Notes: a model not told the origin generated them from the letters alone. A stretch of 64,000 bases of DNA from Azospirillum griseum (GCF_003966125.1 NZ_RXMA01000011.1:62001-126000), one strand, 5' to 3'. Positions 48,805 through 61,072 are shown, counted from the stretch's first letter. Numbers and translations are program-made.

Positions 48805-49575
48805 ATGATCGCACCGACCTCCCCGCCGCCCAGCAACCCCATCGTGGTGATTCCGGCGCGCATGGCGTCCACCCGCCTGCCCGGCAAGCCGTTGGCCGAC
48901 ATTCTGGGCATGCCGATGATCGTCCATGTCCTGCGCCGCGCGATGGAGGCCGACATCGGCCCGGTCGTCGTCGCCTGCGCGGAAAAGGAGATCGCCAAGG
49001 CGGTGGAGGCGGCGGGCGGGACCGCCGTGCTGACCCGCCCGGATCACCCCTCCGGCTCCGACCGGATTTTCGAAGCGGTCAGCCTGCTCGACCCCGATGG
49101 GCATTACGACGCGGTGGTGAACGTGCAGGGCGACCTGCCGACCATCGAACCCGCCGTCGTCCGCGCCGCCTTCGCCCCGCTGTCCGATCCGGCGGTGGAC
49201 ATCGCCACCCTGGTCGTCCCGATCCGCCGGGAGGAGGAGCGCACCGACCCCAACGTGGTCAAGGCGGTGCTGGAACTCGCCCCCTCGACCAACCGGGGCC
49301 GCGCGCTCTACTTCACCCGCGCCACCGCGCCGTGGGGCGAGGGCGAGCTGTACCACCACATCGGCCTGTACGCCTACCGCCGCGCCGCGCTGGAACGCTA
49401 TGTCCGCCTGCCGCCGTCGGTGCTGGAGCAGCGCGAACGGCTGGAGCAGCTCCGTGCGCTGGCCTTCGGCATGCGGATCGACGCGGCGGTCGTTGACGCG
49501 GTGCCACTGGGCGTTGATACTCCCGCCGATTTGGAGCGCGCCCGCACGGTGCTGGCCCGCCGCTTCTCCCTGTAA
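48805..49575 (+). CDS. kdsB: 3-deoxy-manno-octulosonate cytidylyltransferase
   Basis: 256 aa. Motifs [47 protein letters not shown], and [16 protein letters not shown]. It activates KDO as CMP-KDO for lipid A core synthesis. pheA begins 23 bases after its stop. Confidence 0.96.
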   Translation: MIAPTSPPPSNPIVVIPARMASTRLPGKPLADILGMPMIVHVLRRAMEADIGPVVVACAEKEIAKAVEAAGGTAVLTRPDHPSGSDRIFEAVSLLDPDGHYDAVVNVQGDLPTIEPAVVRAAFAPLSDPAVDIATLVVPIRREEERTDPNVVKAVLELAPSTNRGRALYFTRATAPWGEGELYHHIGLYAYRRAALERYVRLPPSVLEQRERLEQLRALAFGMRIDAAVVDAVPLGVDTPADLERARTVLARRFSL

Positions 49576-49598
49576 CACCCGACCGCCGAGTCCCAACC

Positions 49599-50465
49599 GT
49601 GTCGAACGCAAACGTCATCGCCTTCCAGGGTTTCCCCGGGGCCTATTCCGATCTGGCGTGCCGCAACGCCCGCCCGACCATGACGACCCTGCCCTGCCCG
49701 ACGTTCGACGCGACCTTCGCCGCCGTGCGCGAGGGGCGGGCGTCGCTGGCGATGATCCCGGTGGAAAACTCCATCGCCGGGCGGGTGGCCGACAACCATC
49801 ACCTGCTGCCCGAAGGCGGCCTGCACATCATCGGCGAGCATTTCCAGCGGGTGAACCACATGCTGCTGGCGCCCAAGGGCGCGACGCTCGGCACCATCAA
49901 GACGGTGCGCAGCCACATCCAGGCGCTGTCGCAATGCCAGGCGATGACCCGCTCGCTGGGGTTGGAGGCGATCAACCACGCCGACACCGCCGGTGCGGCG
50001 CGCGAGATCGCGGAGCTGAACGATCCGCAACACGCCGCCATCGCCTCCTCGCTGGCCGCCGAAATCTACAACCTCGACATCCTGAAAAGCGGGATCGAGG
50101 ACGCCGATCACAACACCACCCGTTTCCTAATTCTGTCGCGCGACCCCAAGCAGCCCGCCGCCGGGTCCTGCCGGACGGTGACGACCTTCGTCTTCAGCGT
50201 GCGCAGCGTGCCCGCCGCGCTGTACAAGGCGTTGGGCGGCTTTGCCACCAACGGCATCAACATGACCAAGCTGGAAAGCTACATGGTCGGTGGCCGCTTC
50301 ACCCAGACCCAGTTCTACGCCGACGTCGAAGGCCACCCCGAGGAACGCCCGCTGAAGCTGGCGTTGGAGGAGCTGGATTTCTTCGCCCGCGAGGTCAAGA
50401 TCCTGGGCGTCTACCCGGCCAACCCCTTCCGCTATCAGGAAAGCCAGTTGATCGGCGAGGATTGA
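49599..50465 (+). CDS. pheA: Prephenate dehydratase
   Basis: 288 aa. Starts at GTG. PDT domain: FQGFPGAYSDLA, MIPVENSIAGRVADNHHLL and the TRF motif NTTRFLIL; the C-terminal ACT domain has NGINMTKLESYMVGG, typical of phenylalanine feedback control. No chorismate mutase domain precedes it. It makes phenylpyruvate for phenylalanine. Likely an operon with kdsB. Confidence 0.96.
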   Translation: MSNANVIAFQGFPGAYSDLACRNARPTMTTLPCPTFDATFAAVREGRASLAMIPVENSIAGRVADNHHLLPEGGLHIIGEHFQRVNHMLLAPKGATLGTIKTVRSHIQALSQCQAMTRSLGLEAINHADTAGAAREIAELNDPQHAAIASSLAAEIYNLDILKSGIEDADHNTTRFLILSRDPKQPAAGSCRTVTTFVFSVRSVPAALYKALGGFATNGINMTKLESYMVGGRFTQTQFYADVEGHPEERPLKLALEELDFFAREVKILGVYPANPFRYQESQLIGED

Positions 50466-50499
50466 GCCGGGGCGGCGTCAACGCTGCGGCCAAACACGA

Positions 50500-50533
50500 A
50501 AACGGCGGACCGGGGCAACCCGATCCGCCGTTT
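50500..50533. terminator. Bidirectional terminator between pheA and nudC
   Basis: AAACGGCGGACCGGG (50500-50514) pairs with CCCGATCCGCCGTTT (50519-50533), with one mismatch. T-rich sequence follows in both directions (TTTGTCGTTT rightward, CCGTTTTCGTGTTT leftward). Confidence 0.82.
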
Positions 50534-50556
50534 GTCGTTTCACCCCACCCGCCTGA

Positions 50557-51480
50557 TCACCCCTGATCGATCCAATCGCGGATCAGGCGGTGGGCGATGG
50601 AATCCTTGCGGGCCAGCCGGAAATCATCGCTGGGGGTGTGGTCGCGCAAAAAGGCGCGGTCGAACCAGCGGGCGCTTTCCAACTCGTCCTGGTCGGTCGA
50701 AATGTCGAAGCTGGTCGCCCGCGCGGTGAAGCCGAGCATCAGGGAGGACGGGAAGGGCCAGGGCTGCGACGAGCAATAACGCACGTCGGTCACGGTCAGG
50801 CCGACCTCTTCCAGCACCTCGCGCGCCACCGCCTCCTCCAGGCTTTCGCCCGGTTCGACGAAGCCCGCCAGCACCGAATGGACGCCGGGGGGAAAGCGCG
50901 ATTGCCGCCCCAGCACCATGCGGTCGCCGCCATCGTGCACCAGCATGATCACCGCCGGATCGGTGCGGGGGAAATGGTGGGTGGCGCAGGCGGCATCGGT
51001 GCAGACGCGCACATGCCCGCCCTCCGCCATCGCCGCCGGAGCGCCGCAGACGCCGCAAAAGCGGTGCCGGGCGTTCCACCACGCCATGCCTCGGGCGTAG
51101 GCGCAATAGGCCCCCTCCCCCGGCGGCATCTGCGGGCCGACGCTGCGCAGATCCTCGAACCGGCCCAACCCGGCCAGCGGCGGCAGGGTGTCCGGCGACT
51201 CCGCCCCCGGCAGATCGACGGCGAAGACCGGCGCGCCCGCCGCCTCCCCCTCGGTCAACAGGCCCAGAAAGATCGGCTCCTGACCAAGATCGAGCGATGC
51301 CGGAACCAGAACGGCGCGCGGGGCATCAGCGGGGCCGGTGACGAAGTTGCGCGATTGCCAGACCGGCAGGACGCGCGCGGTCGCCGACCGGCGCGCCTCG
51401 TTCAGCCAATCGGCATCCTTGCGGCGGTGCGCGGCGCGGTCGAGCGGCACGCACGCGTAGACGTTGGGTCGTTCGGACAT
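50557..51480 (-). CDS. nudC: NADH pyrophosphatase (NUDIX)
   Basis: 307 aa. Zinc-ribbon cysteines CGVCGAP and downstream C residues, NUDIX box GFVEPGESLEEAVAREVLEEVG, and the NudC motif SQPWPFPSSLMLGF. It cleaves NAD(H) and can decap NAD-capped RNA. ATG 51480 is selected; the frame continues upstream to 51597 but overlaps the divergent promoter of the hisN-like gene. Confidence 0.94.
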   Translation of the reverse strand: MSERPNVYACVPLDRAAHRRKDADWLNEARRSATARVLPVWQSRNFVTGPADAPRAVLVPASLDLGQEPIFLGLLTEGEAAGAPVFAVDLPGAESPDTLPPLAGLGRFEDLRSVGPQMPPGEGAYCAYARGMAWWNARHRFCGVCGAPAAMAEGGHVRVCTDAACATHHFPRTDPAVIMLVHDGGDRMVLGRQSRFPPGVHSVLAGFVEPGESLEEAVAREVLEEVGLTVTDVRYCSSQPWPFPSSLMLGFTARATSFDISTDQDELESARWFDRAFLRDHTPSDDFRLARKDSIAHRLIRDWIDQG

Positions 51481-51598
51481 GACCGGCAGGCTGCCACAAC
51501 CCCGCCGCGCCGGAAAGGGGGTGCCGCGCGCTTTCGGGTTTGCGCCGCCGTCGGGCGTGGTTAGGATGCCGCCGACACCGCCCGGAAGGATCCCCACG

Positions 51599-52381
51599 AT
51601 GACCGAGATTTGCCCCGCACCCCTGGTGGCCCTGGCCCAGCGGCTGGCCGACGCCAGCGCCAGCGTGATTCGCGGCTATTTCCGCACCGGCGTGACGGTG
51701 GACGACAAGGCCGATCAATCCCCCGTGACCGTCGCCGACCGCGAGGCCGAACGCGCCATCCGCGCGATCCTGGACGCCGAACGCCCCGACGACGGGATTT
51801 ATGGCGAGGAGTTCGGCACCAAGAACCTCGACGCCGAATGGGTGTGGGTCATCGACCCGATCGACGGGACCAAATCCTTCATCGCCGGGCGGCCGATCTT
51901 CGGCACGCTGGTCGCCCTACTCCATCGCGGCACCCCGGTGATGGGGCTGATCGACCAGCCGATCATCGGCGACCGCTGGCTGGGCGTGACCGGGCAGCCG
52001 ACCACCCACAACGGCCAGCCGGTGCGCGTGCGCCCCTGCCCCGGCGGCATCGCGGCGGCGATGTTCGGGACCACCTCCCCCGACCTGTTTCCCGGAGAGG
52101 ATTACGACGCCTACCGCCGGGTTGCCGCACAGGTGAAGGTGTCGGCCTATGGCGGGGATTGCTACAGCTACGGGCTGCTTGCGTCGGGCTATTACGATCT
52201 GGTCGTCGAATCGGGGCTGAAGCTGTACGACTTCGCCGCCCTGGTTCCGGTCGTGATCGGGGCGGGCGGGCTGATGACCGATTGGGACGGCGCGCCGCTG
52301 AACGCCGCCTCCACCGGGCGGGTGATCGCCGCCGGGGATCCGCGCACCCACCGCGAGGCGATGGCCGCGCTGGCCGGTTGA
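51599..52381 (+). CDS. hisN: Inositol-monophosphatase family protein, histidinol-phosphatase-like
   Basis: 260 aa. Metal-binding motifs IYGEEFGTKN, WVIDPIDGTKSFIAGRP and GGDCYSYGLLASGYYDLV. Sequence pattern fits the HisN subgroup that dephosphorylates histidinol phosphate in alphaproteobacteria, though inositol- or other sugar-phosphatase roles cannot be excluded. 29 bases separate it from the unknown gene downstream. Confidence 0.87.
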   Translation: MTEICPAPLVALAQRLADASASVIRGYFRTGVTVDDKADQSPVTVADREAERAIRAILDAERPDDGIYGEEFGTKNLDAEWVWVIDPIDGTKSFIAGRPIFGTLVALLHRGTPVMGLIDQPIIGDRWLGVTGQPTTHNGQPVRVRPCPGGIAAAMFGTTSPDLFPGEDYDAYRRVAAQVKVSAYGGDCYSYGLLASGYYDLVVESGLKLYDFAALVPVVIGAGGLMTDWDGAPLNAASTGRVIAAGDPRTHREAMAALAG

Positions 52382-52410
52382 GCGCACCCCCTTTTCGTTT
52401 TGGATTCGCA

Positions 52411-52959
52411 ATGACACCGATCACTCAACCATCCCGTTCCGTCTTCGACACGTCGCCGGAAAATCTGCGCCCCTTCCTGGAGGGGTTGGCGGCGCGTGTG
52501 GCCGCCGGGTCCAACTGGATGGTGCGCAAGAAAACCCTCTGCGACCTGCTGCTCGGCCTCGACGCCTTTTTCGCTCTGCCGGAGAGCGAACGCCTCGCCA
52601 TGCTGGACACGGTCGCGGCACCGGACGACACCGGCGCGGAAGGCGACACGCCCGCAGCCAACGCACCCGAGGATGATGGCCCCGAGGACGGCCGCGCCGA
52701 TTTCCGCGAAGTCCTGCCGATCTATGTCGGGGCGATCCTGGAGCAACTGGCCGAGAAATCCATTTCGAGTCCGGAACAAGCCATGATCTACATGCTGTCC
52801 ATCCATCCGGAGCATCATGGTGCGGCGGAAGCCTGGATGCTGGCCAACCCACGCCACGGAAAGGCGGTGCGCAAGCTGATCCGCACGGATCGCCGGTACC
52901 GCCAACTGATGGAACGCCTGACCCCCAAGGATCTGGACCAAGACACGGCCATCGCCTGA
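52411..52959 (+). CDS. Uncharacterised acidic protein
   Basis: 182 aa, no signal or transmembrane segment. I do not recognise the family. The N-terminal half (about 1-70) is helical with WMVRKKTLCDLLLGLDAFFAL; a highly acidic, low-complexity middle follows (DDTGAEGD through EDDGPEDGRAD), then a helical C-terminus with several histidines (LSIHPEHHGAAEAW) and a basic tail (RKLIRTDRRYRQLMERL). It follows the hisN-like gene and is followed by a mobile-like inverted-repeat element. Confidence 0.7.
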   Translation: MTPITQPSRSVFDTSPENLRPFLEGLAARVAAGSNWMVRKKTLCDLLLGLDAFFALPESERLAMLDTVAAPDDTGAEGDTPAANAPEDDGPEDGRADFREVLPIYVGAILEQLAEKSISSPEQAMIYMLSIHPEHHGAAEAWMLANPRHGKAVRKLIRTDRRYRQLMERLTPKDLDQDTAIA

Positions 52960-53307
52960 CACCCCCGGCAAACCCGAGTTTGGCTTGAATAGTCAGGGCA
53001 ATCACTTGAACGAGGGATCATCGCAACGCAAGCAAGAATGGACACGGATTTCACGGACAAAGATCAGAGATTACACGGATTTTTGACCCCAATCGTATCC
53101 CGCCATGAGGTTTGCGACCAGTTCGCAAGCAGGATGGCTCTGAGACGCGTTCCGTGAAGTCCGTGAGGAAAATCCGTGAAATCCGTGGCAGATCTTGCTC
53201 CGGTCGGTCGCACGATGCTTCAAGCGATTGCCCTGATTGAATAGTCCTTGACCGCGACCGGTGGCTCACCGTCAATCAAGGACCCTTCCCCTGGATCGGG
53301 TTTGCCG
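52960..53307. other. Gap between the unknown gene and yejA, mostly filled by an inverted-repeat element
   Basis: No gene. The element at 52993-53236 with its 8-bp duplications occupies most of it. The remaining 60 bases hold the yejA leader; no clear promoter was found. Confidence 0.75.
52985..53244. mobile_element. Miniature inverted-repeat element with 8-bp target duplication
   Basis: The element spans 52993-53236 (244 bp). Ends are TCAGGGCAATCACTTGAA on the left and, as its inverse, TCAGGGCAATCGCTTGAA on the right (17 of 18 matched). Farther in, CACGGATTTCACGGA (53043-53057) and its exact inverse (53173-53187) form inner arms. It is flanked on both sides by TTGAATAG (52985-52992 and 53237-53244). 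There is no gene inside, so it would need a transposase from elsewhere. Confidence 0.82.
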
Positions 53308-55137
53308 ATGCGCCGCGTTCTTGCCGTTGCCGCCACGCTGCTGTCCCTGGCCCTGCCCGCCTATGCCGGAACAGCGGTCGTTCCGGCTTTGAAACAGTTT
53401 GGCGAGCCACAATTCGCGCCGGATTTCACCCATTTCCCCCATGTGAATCCGAACGCGCCCAAGGGCGGATCGGTGACGCTCGCCGCACCCGGCAGCTTCG
53501 ACAGCCTGAACAGCCTGATCCTGCGCGGCGTGCCCCCGCGCACGCTGGGGCTGATCGCCGACACGCTGATGGTTCCCTCGGGCTGGGAGCTGGACGCCGC
53601 CTATGGCGCGCTGGCCGAGAGTGTGGAACTGCCCGACGACCGGTCCTGGGCGATCTTCACCTTGCGGGCCAACGCGCGCTGGCACGACGGCGTGCCGGTG
53701 ACGGCGCAGGATGTGCGCTTCACCTGGGACCAGATTCAGGCGCACGGCGCGCCCTTCCTCAAATCCTTCCTCGACCGCGTCAAGACGGTGGAGGCGCTGG
53801 ACGACCGCCGGGTGAAAATCACCGTGGATGGCGGCGGCGACCTCAAGCCGATCCTGGATTTCGCCCTGACCCTGTCACCGCGCCCGCAGCATTGGTGGAC
53901 GGCCAACGGACGCGACCTGTCCAAGACCACGCTGGAACCGCCGCTGGGCAGCGGTCCCTACCGGATCAAAAGCGTCGATCCCGGCCGCAGCATCGTCTTT
54001 GAACGGGTGGCCGATTACTGGGGACGGGATTTGCCGGTCAACCGGGGGCTTTACAATTTCGACAGCGTCAAGATCGACTATTACCGCGACGACGATGTAA
54101 GCTTCGAAGCCTTCAAGGCCGGGGCCTATGATTTCCGCGCCGAGAATCGGGCCTTGCGCTGGGCCAGCGGCTATGATTTTCCGGCGATGCAGGATGGCCG
54201 GGTCGCCCGCCTCGCCATCCCCAGCGAGCTGCCGCTGGGCGCGCAGGGCTTCCGCCTGAACACCCGCCGCCCGGCCTTCGCCGACCCGAGGGTGCGGGAG
54301 GCGTTGGGACTGCTGTTCGATTTCGACTGGATTCGCAAGAACATCCTGGCCGGACAGTACCGCCGGACGCTCAGCAACTTCCCCAACTCCGATTTCGGCG
54401 CGCGCGGCCTGCCCGGCCCGGCGGAACTGGTCCTGCTGGAGCCGCACCGCGCCCAACTGCCCGACCGGCTGTTCACCCAACCCTTTGCCCCGCCGACCAC
54501 CGACGGCAGCAGCAACACCCGCGCGCAACAGCGCGACGCCCTGCGCCTGTTCAAGGAGGCCGGGTGGGAGACCCGCAACGGAACCCTGACCAACGTCAAG
54601 ACCGGCGAACCGCTGCGCATCGAGTTCCTCGACGGGACCGGCGCGCTGACCCGCGTGGTCCAGCCCTACATCGAAACGCTGCGCAAGATCGGCATCGACG
54701 CCACCCTGCGCATCGTCGACAGCGCCCAATATCAGGCCCGGCTCGACGAGTTCGATTTTGACGTCGTGACCGTCAATCTGAACTTCTTCACCCCGCCCGG
54801 CACCGAATTGCGGACCTATTTCGGCTCGGCGGCGGCGGACACCAAGGGATCGGCCAATTACGCGGGCGTGCGCGACCCGGTGGCCGACGCGCTGATCGAA
54901 CGGGTGTTGGCGGCCAAGGATCTCGACAGCGTGCAGGCCGCGACCCGCGCGCTCGACCGCGTGCTGCTGTGGGGATTCTTCATGATCCCGCACTGGCACA
55001 ACCCGGACAATTGGGTGGCGCACAAGACCTGGCTGGCCCACCCCGCCACCCCGGCAAAATACGATCAGGATTTCCGCAACACCCATTTCCCCGCCAATTG
55101 GTGGGTCGATCCGGCCAAAGCGGGCGCACGGCCTTGA
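53308..55137 (+). CDS. yejA: Peptide/oligopeptide ABC transporter substrate-binding protein, copy 1
   Basis: 609 aa. Sec signal (VLAVAATLLSLALPAYAG), then the SBP_bac_5 pattern: FPHVNPNAPKGGSVTL, LTLSPRPQ, GSGPYRIKSV and [22 protein letters not shown] 53308 sits just before the signal. It delivers peptides, or in homologous systems such as microcin C uptake, other cargo, to the YejBEF complex. Very like the following gene. Confidence 0.9.
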   Translation: MRRVLAVAATLLSLALPAYAGTAVVPALKQFGEPQFAPDFTHFPHVNPNAPKGGSVTLAAPGSFDSLNSLILRGVPPRTLGLIADTLMVPSGWELDAAYGALAESVELPDDRSWAIFTLRANARWHDGVPVTAQDVRFTWDQIQAHGAPFLKSFLDRVKTVEALDDRRVKITVDGGGDLKPILDFALTLSPRPQHWWTANGRDLSKTTLEPPLGSGPYRIKSVDPGRSIVFERVADYWGRDLPVNRGLYNFDSVKIDYYRDDDVSFEAFKAGAYDFRAENRALRWASGYDFPAMQDGRVARLAIPSELPLGAQGFRLNTRRPAFADPRVREALGLLFDFDWIRKNILAGQYRRTLSNFPNSDFGARGLPGPAELVLLEPHRAQLPDRLFTQPFAPPTTDGSSNTRAQQRDALRLFKEAGWETRNGTLTNVKTGEPLRIEFLDGTGALTRVVQPYIETLRKIGIDATLRIVDSAQYQARLDEFDFDVVTVNLNFFTPPGTELRTYFGSAAADTKGSANYAGVRDPVADALIERVLAAKDLDSVQAATRALDRVLLWGFFMIPHWHNPDNWVAHKTWLAHPATPAKYDQDFRNTHFPANWWVDPAKAGARP

Positions 55138-55183
55138 TGTGGCCCCAATGAGGGGCTACTTCCGAACGAACGGATTCACCACA

Positions 55184-57082
55184 ATGACGGGGTTGGGAAT
55201 GCAGGGTCGGACGCGCGTGACACTGGCGGCGATGGTCGGCGCGATGCTGCTGGCCGCAGGCCCGGCAACGGCGCAGGACACCAGCGCCACGACGCCCCCG
55301 GCGCTCCACGCCATCACCCAGCACGGCGCGCCGAAATACGGCCCGGATTTCCAGCATTTCGACTACGCCGATCCCAACGCCCCCAAGGGCGGAGAAATCA
55401 AGCTGTCGGCCTTCGGCGGCTTCGACAACCTCAACCCCTTCATCCTGCGCGGCCAGACCGCCGCTGGGGCCGGGCTGGTCTTCCAGACCCTGACCACCGG
55501 CAGCGGGGACGAGGTCGGGACCGAATACGGTTTGCTGGCCGAAACGATCCGGGTGGCGAAGGACCGCAGCGCCGTCACCTTCACCCTGCGGCCGCAGGCC
55601 CGCTTCCACGACGGCACGCCCGTCACCGCCGAGGATGTGATCTGGAGCTTTGAGACGCTGCGCGACAAGGGCCATCCGGTCTACCGGACCTATTACGCCG
55701 ACGTCGCCAAGGCGGAGAAGACCGGGGAGCGCGCCGTCACCTTCACGTTCCGCAACACCGACAACGCCGAACTGCCGATCATCATGGGGCAATTGCCGGT
55801 CCTGCCCCAACACGCCTTCGCCACGCGCGATTTCGCCACCACCACGCTGGAACCGCTGATCGGCAGCGGTCCCTATCGCGTGGCGGAGGTGCAGGCGGGT
55901 CGTTCCATCACCTACCAGCGCGTCACCGATTGGTGGGCGAAGGATCTGCCGGTCAACCGGGGCCGCTACAATTTCGACCGCATCCGCTACGACTATTACC
56001 GCGACCTCGACGTGTCCTTTGAAGCCTTCAAGGCCGGGGCCTATGATTTCCGGGTCGAGCATTCGTCGAAAAACTGGACGACCGGCTACAACACCCCCGC
56101 CGTGAAGGATGGCGAGATCGTCCGCGAGGAGATCAAGCACCAGGATCCGCAGGGGATGCAGGCCTTTGCCTTCAACATCCGCCGCCCGATCTTCCAGGAC
56201 CGCAAGGTGCGCGAGGCGCTGAATTACCTGTTCGATTACGAGTGGACCCGCGCCAACCTGTCTTATGGCCTGTTCCAGCGGACCAAGAGCTATTTCGCCA
56301 ATTCGGAATTGGCGGCCACCGGCCTGCCCTCCCCCGCCGAACTGGCCCTGTTGGAACCCTTTCGCGGCAAGATCCCGGACGAGGTGTTCACCACCCCGTT
56401 CGAACCGCCGAAAACCGACGGCAGCGGCAACATCCGCCAGAATCTGCGCACCGCGCTGGGCCTGTTGAAAGAGGCCGGGTGGGATCTGAAGAACAACAAG
56501 CTGGTCAACACCGCCACCGGCGCGCCCTTCCGCTTTGAAATCCTGATCGCGCAGGCGGACATGGAACGGATCATCCAACCTTTCCTGCGCAATCTGGAGC
56601 GCGCCGGGATCGAGGCAAGCATCCGCGTGGTGGACACCGCCCAGTACCAGAACCGCACCGACAATTTCGATTTCGATATGACCATCGAACGGATGGCGCA
56701 ATCCTTGTCACCCGGCAACGAACAGCGGGATTACTGGGAATCCTCACGCGCCGACCTGCCCGGCAGCCGCAACACCATCGGCATCAAGAATCCGGTGGTG
56801 GACGCGCTGGTGGAAAAGATCATCGCCGCCCCGGACCGCGAGGCGCAGATCGCCGCCACCCGCGCGCTGGACCGCGTGCTGCTGTGGAACTGGTACGTCA
56901 TCCCGCATTGGCACGACAGCGTGCACCGGGTGGCCTATTGGAACCGCTTCTCCCATCCGGCCATCACCGCCAAATACGGGCTGGGCGTGACCGACATCTG
57001 GTGGGTCGATCCGGCGAAGAACGCCAAGCTGGCGACCAGCGCCCGCCGCACCGCCCCGTCACCCGCAACACCGTCGCCATAA
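55184..57082 (+). CDS. yejA: Peptide/oligopeptide ABC transporter substrate-binding protein, copy 2
   Basis: 632 aa. Start at ATG 55184, or at ATG 55199 five codons later with GGGG six bases ahead. Signal peptide ends AGPATAQ. Shared signatures with copy 1: [47 protein letters not shown] and [17 protein letters not shown]. The two proteins are tandem paralogs; two substrate-binding proteins feeding one permease may broaden substrate range. Confidence 0.9.
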   Translation: MTGLGMQGRTRVTLAAMVGAMLLAAGPATAQDTSATTPPALHAITQHGAPKYGPDFQHFDYADPNAPKGGEIKLSAFGGFDNLNPFILRGQTAAGAGLVFQTLTTGSGDEVGTEYGLLAETIRVAKDRSAVTFTLRPQARFHDGTPVTAEDVIWSFETLRDKGHPVYRTYYADVAKAEKTGERAVTFTFRNTDNAELPIIMGQLPVLPQHAFATRDFATTTLEPLIGSGPYRVAEVQAGRSITYQRVTDWWAKDLPVNRGRYNFDRIRYDYYRDLDVSFEAFKAGAYDFRVEHSSKNWTTGYNTPAVKDGEIVREEIKHQDPQGMQAFAFNIRRPIFQDRKVREALNYLFDYEWTRANLSYGLFQRTKSYFANSELAATGLPSPAELALLEPFRGKIPDEVFTTPFEPPKTDGSGNIRQNLRTALGLLKEAGWDLKNNKLVNTATGAPFRFEILIAQADMERIIQPFLRNLERAGIEASIRVVDTAQYQNRTDNFDFDMTIERMAQSLSPGNEQRDYWESSRADLPGSRNTIGIKNPVVDALVEKIIAAPDREAQIAATRALDRVLLWNWYVIPHWHDSVHRVAYWNRFSHPAITAKYGLGVTDIWWVDPAKNAKLATSARRTAPSPATPSP

Positions 57083-57131
57083 CCCCGCAAGTTCCACTGC
57101 AATTCCGCCAAAGACGGGGACGCCACCGCCC

Positions 57132-58244
57132 ATGCTGGCCTACATCACCCGCCGCCTGCTGCTGATCGTGCCGACGCTGGTCGGCATCATGATCATCAAT
57201 TTCCTGATCGTGCAGATCGCCCCCGGCGGCCCGATCGAGCAGATGATCGCCCGCGTCCAGGGCACGGCGGTGGAGGCCACCTCGCGCATCGGCGGCTCGG
57301 CCAGCGGCGACAGCGGGGCCACCACCCAGCAACACGCCCAAACCGGCGGCGACAGCGGCAACCGCTACCGGGGCGCGCAGGGGCTGGATCCCGCTTTCAT
57401 CAAGCAGTTGGAGAAGGAATTCGGCTTCGACAAACCGTTGCACGAACGCTTTCTCCACATGATGGGCAATTACGTCGTCTTTGATTTCGGGACCAGCTAT
57501 TTCCGCGACCGCCGGGTCGTCGATCTGGTGATCGAAAAAATGCCGGTGTCGATTTCGCTGGGGGTATGGACGACGCTGATCGTCTATCTGGTCTCCATCC
57601 CGCTGGGCATCGCCAAGGCGGTGCGCGACGGCCAGCCCTTTGACGTCTGGACGTCGGGGGTCGTCATCGTCGGCTACGCCATTCCGGGCTTTCTCTTCGC
57701 GGTGCTGCTGATCGTCGTCTTCGCCGGGGGCCGATACCTCGACTGGTTCCCCTTGCGCGGTCTGGTGTCGGACAATTGGGCGTCGCTGCCCTGGTACAAA
57801 CAGGTTCTGGATTACCTGTGGCACATGGTGTTGCCGGTGCTGGCCATGGTGATCGGCGGCTTTGCCGGGCTGACCATGCTGACCAAGAACTCCTTCCTGG
57901 AGGAGATCGGCAAGCAGTATGTCGTGACCGCGCGGGCCAAGGGTCTGGCGGAACGGCAGGTGCTGTACGGCCATGTCTTCCGCAACGCCATGCTGATCGT
58001 CATCGCCGGATTCCCCGGGGCCTTCATCGGCATCCTGTTCACCGGGGCGATGCTGATCGAGGTGATCTTCTCGCTCGACGGGCTGGGCCTGCTGGGGTTC
58101 GAGGCGGCGATCAACCGCGATTATCCGGTGATGTTCGGCACGCTGTATTTCTTCACCCTGTTGGGTCTGGTGATGAATCTGGTCGGGGACGTCACCTATG
58201 TCCTGGTCGATCCCCGCATCGATTTCGACTCGCGGAGCGTCTGA
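57132..58244 (+). CDS. yejB: Peptide ABC transporter permease
   Basis: 370 aa, six hydrophobic helices. First helix [20 protein letters not shown], a large periplasmic loop (about 45-110), then EAA loop [20 protein letters not shown]. Pairs with YejE to form the channel. 49 bases after the second yejA; yejE follows after 3 bases. Confidence 0.94.
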   Translation: MLAYITRRLLLIVPTLVGIMIINFLIVQIAPGGPIEQMIARVQGTAVEATSRIGGSASGDSGATTQQHAQTGGDSGNRYRGAQGLDPAFIKQLEKEFGFDKPLHERFLHMMGNYVVFDFGTSYFRDRRVVDLVIEKMPVSISLGVWTTLIVYLVSIPLGIAKAVRDGQPFDVWTSGVVIVGYAIPGFLFAVLLIVVFAGGRYLDWFPLRGLVSDNWASLPWYKQVLDYLWHMVLPVLAMVIGGFAGLTMLTKNSFLEEIGKQYVVTARAKGLAERQVLYGHVFRNAMLIVIAGFPGAFIGILFTGAMLIEVIFSLDGLGLLGFEAAINRDYPVMFGTLYFFTLLGLVMNLVGDVTYVLVDPRIDFDSRSV

Positions 58245-58247
58245 GCC

Positions 58248-59362
58248 TTGCGCCTCACCCCCATCACCCGCCGCCGTCTGGCGAATTTCCGGGCCAACCG
58301 GCGCGGATTCTGGTCCTTCTGGATCTTCCTGGCGCTGTTCACCCTGTCGCTGGGGGCGGAGTTCATCGCCAACGACAAGCCGCTGGTCGTCCGCTACGAC
58401 AACGCCCTCTATTGGCCGGTCTTCACCGCCTATCCCGAAACCACCTTCGGCGGCGAGTTCGCGACGGAAACCGATTACCGCGACCCCTTCGTGCGCGAAC
58501 TGATCGCGGCCAAGGGCTGGATGGTGTGGGCGCCGATCCGCTACAGCTACCGCACCATCAATTACAACCTGCCGGTTCCCGCCCCGGCCCCACCGTCGGC
58601 CGACAATTGGCTGGGCACCGACGACCAGGGGCGCGACGTGGTGGCCCGCCTGATCTACGGCTTCCGCATCTCCGTCCTGTTCGGGTTGACGCTGACGCTG
58701 TTCTCCTCGGTCATCGGGGTGATGGCGGGTGCGGTCCAGGGCTATTTCGGCGGGCTGACCGACCTGCTGTTCCAGCGCTTCATCGAGATCTGGCAGGGGC
58801 TGCCCACCCTGTTCCTGCTCATCATCCTGGCCAGCGTGGTGACGCCGACCTTCTGGTGGCTGCTGGGCCTGCTGCTGCTGTTTTCCTGGACCGCGCTGGT
58901 CCATGTGGTGCGGGCGGAGTTCCTGCGCGCCCGCAATCTGGATTACGTGCGGGCGGCGCGCGCGCTGGGGGCGAGTGACGTCACCATCATGGTCCGCCAT
59001 GTGCTGCCCAACGCCATGGTGGCAACGTTGACCTTCATGCCCTTCATCCTCAACGGGTCGATCACCACGCTCACCGCGCTGGATTTCCTGGGCTTCGGCC
59101 TGCCGCCCGGCTCCCCCTCGCTGGGCGAGCTGCTGGCGCAGGGCAAGGCCAACCTGCAAGCGCCCTGGCTGGGCCTGACCGCCTTCATCGTGCTGGCGCT
59201 GACGCTCAGCCTGCTGATCTTCATCGGCGAGGCGGTGCGCGACGCCTTCGACCCGCGCAAGACCATCGCCGCCCTGTCCACCGGGGTGTCCACGGCGACG
59301 GACGAGACCGCAGAGGCGGTGGACCGCAGCCACGCCGCTTCCTCTTCGACAAGGCCCCGCCC

Positions 59363-59366
<4 letters not shown>
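58248..59366 (+). CDS. yejE: Peptide ABC transporter permease
   Basis: 372 aa from TTG 58248. One N-terminal helix, then a large periplasmic domain and five more helices. EAA-type loop FLRARNLDYVRAARALGASD and the conserved SPSLGELLAQGKANLQAPW. The stop overlaps yejF (ATGA). Confidence 0.93.
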
Positions 59367-61024
<1,658 letters not shown>

Positions 61025-61072
61025 CGCCACCGCGCTTGCGGCGTCACCGCCTGCCCATCACCGCCCGTTTGG

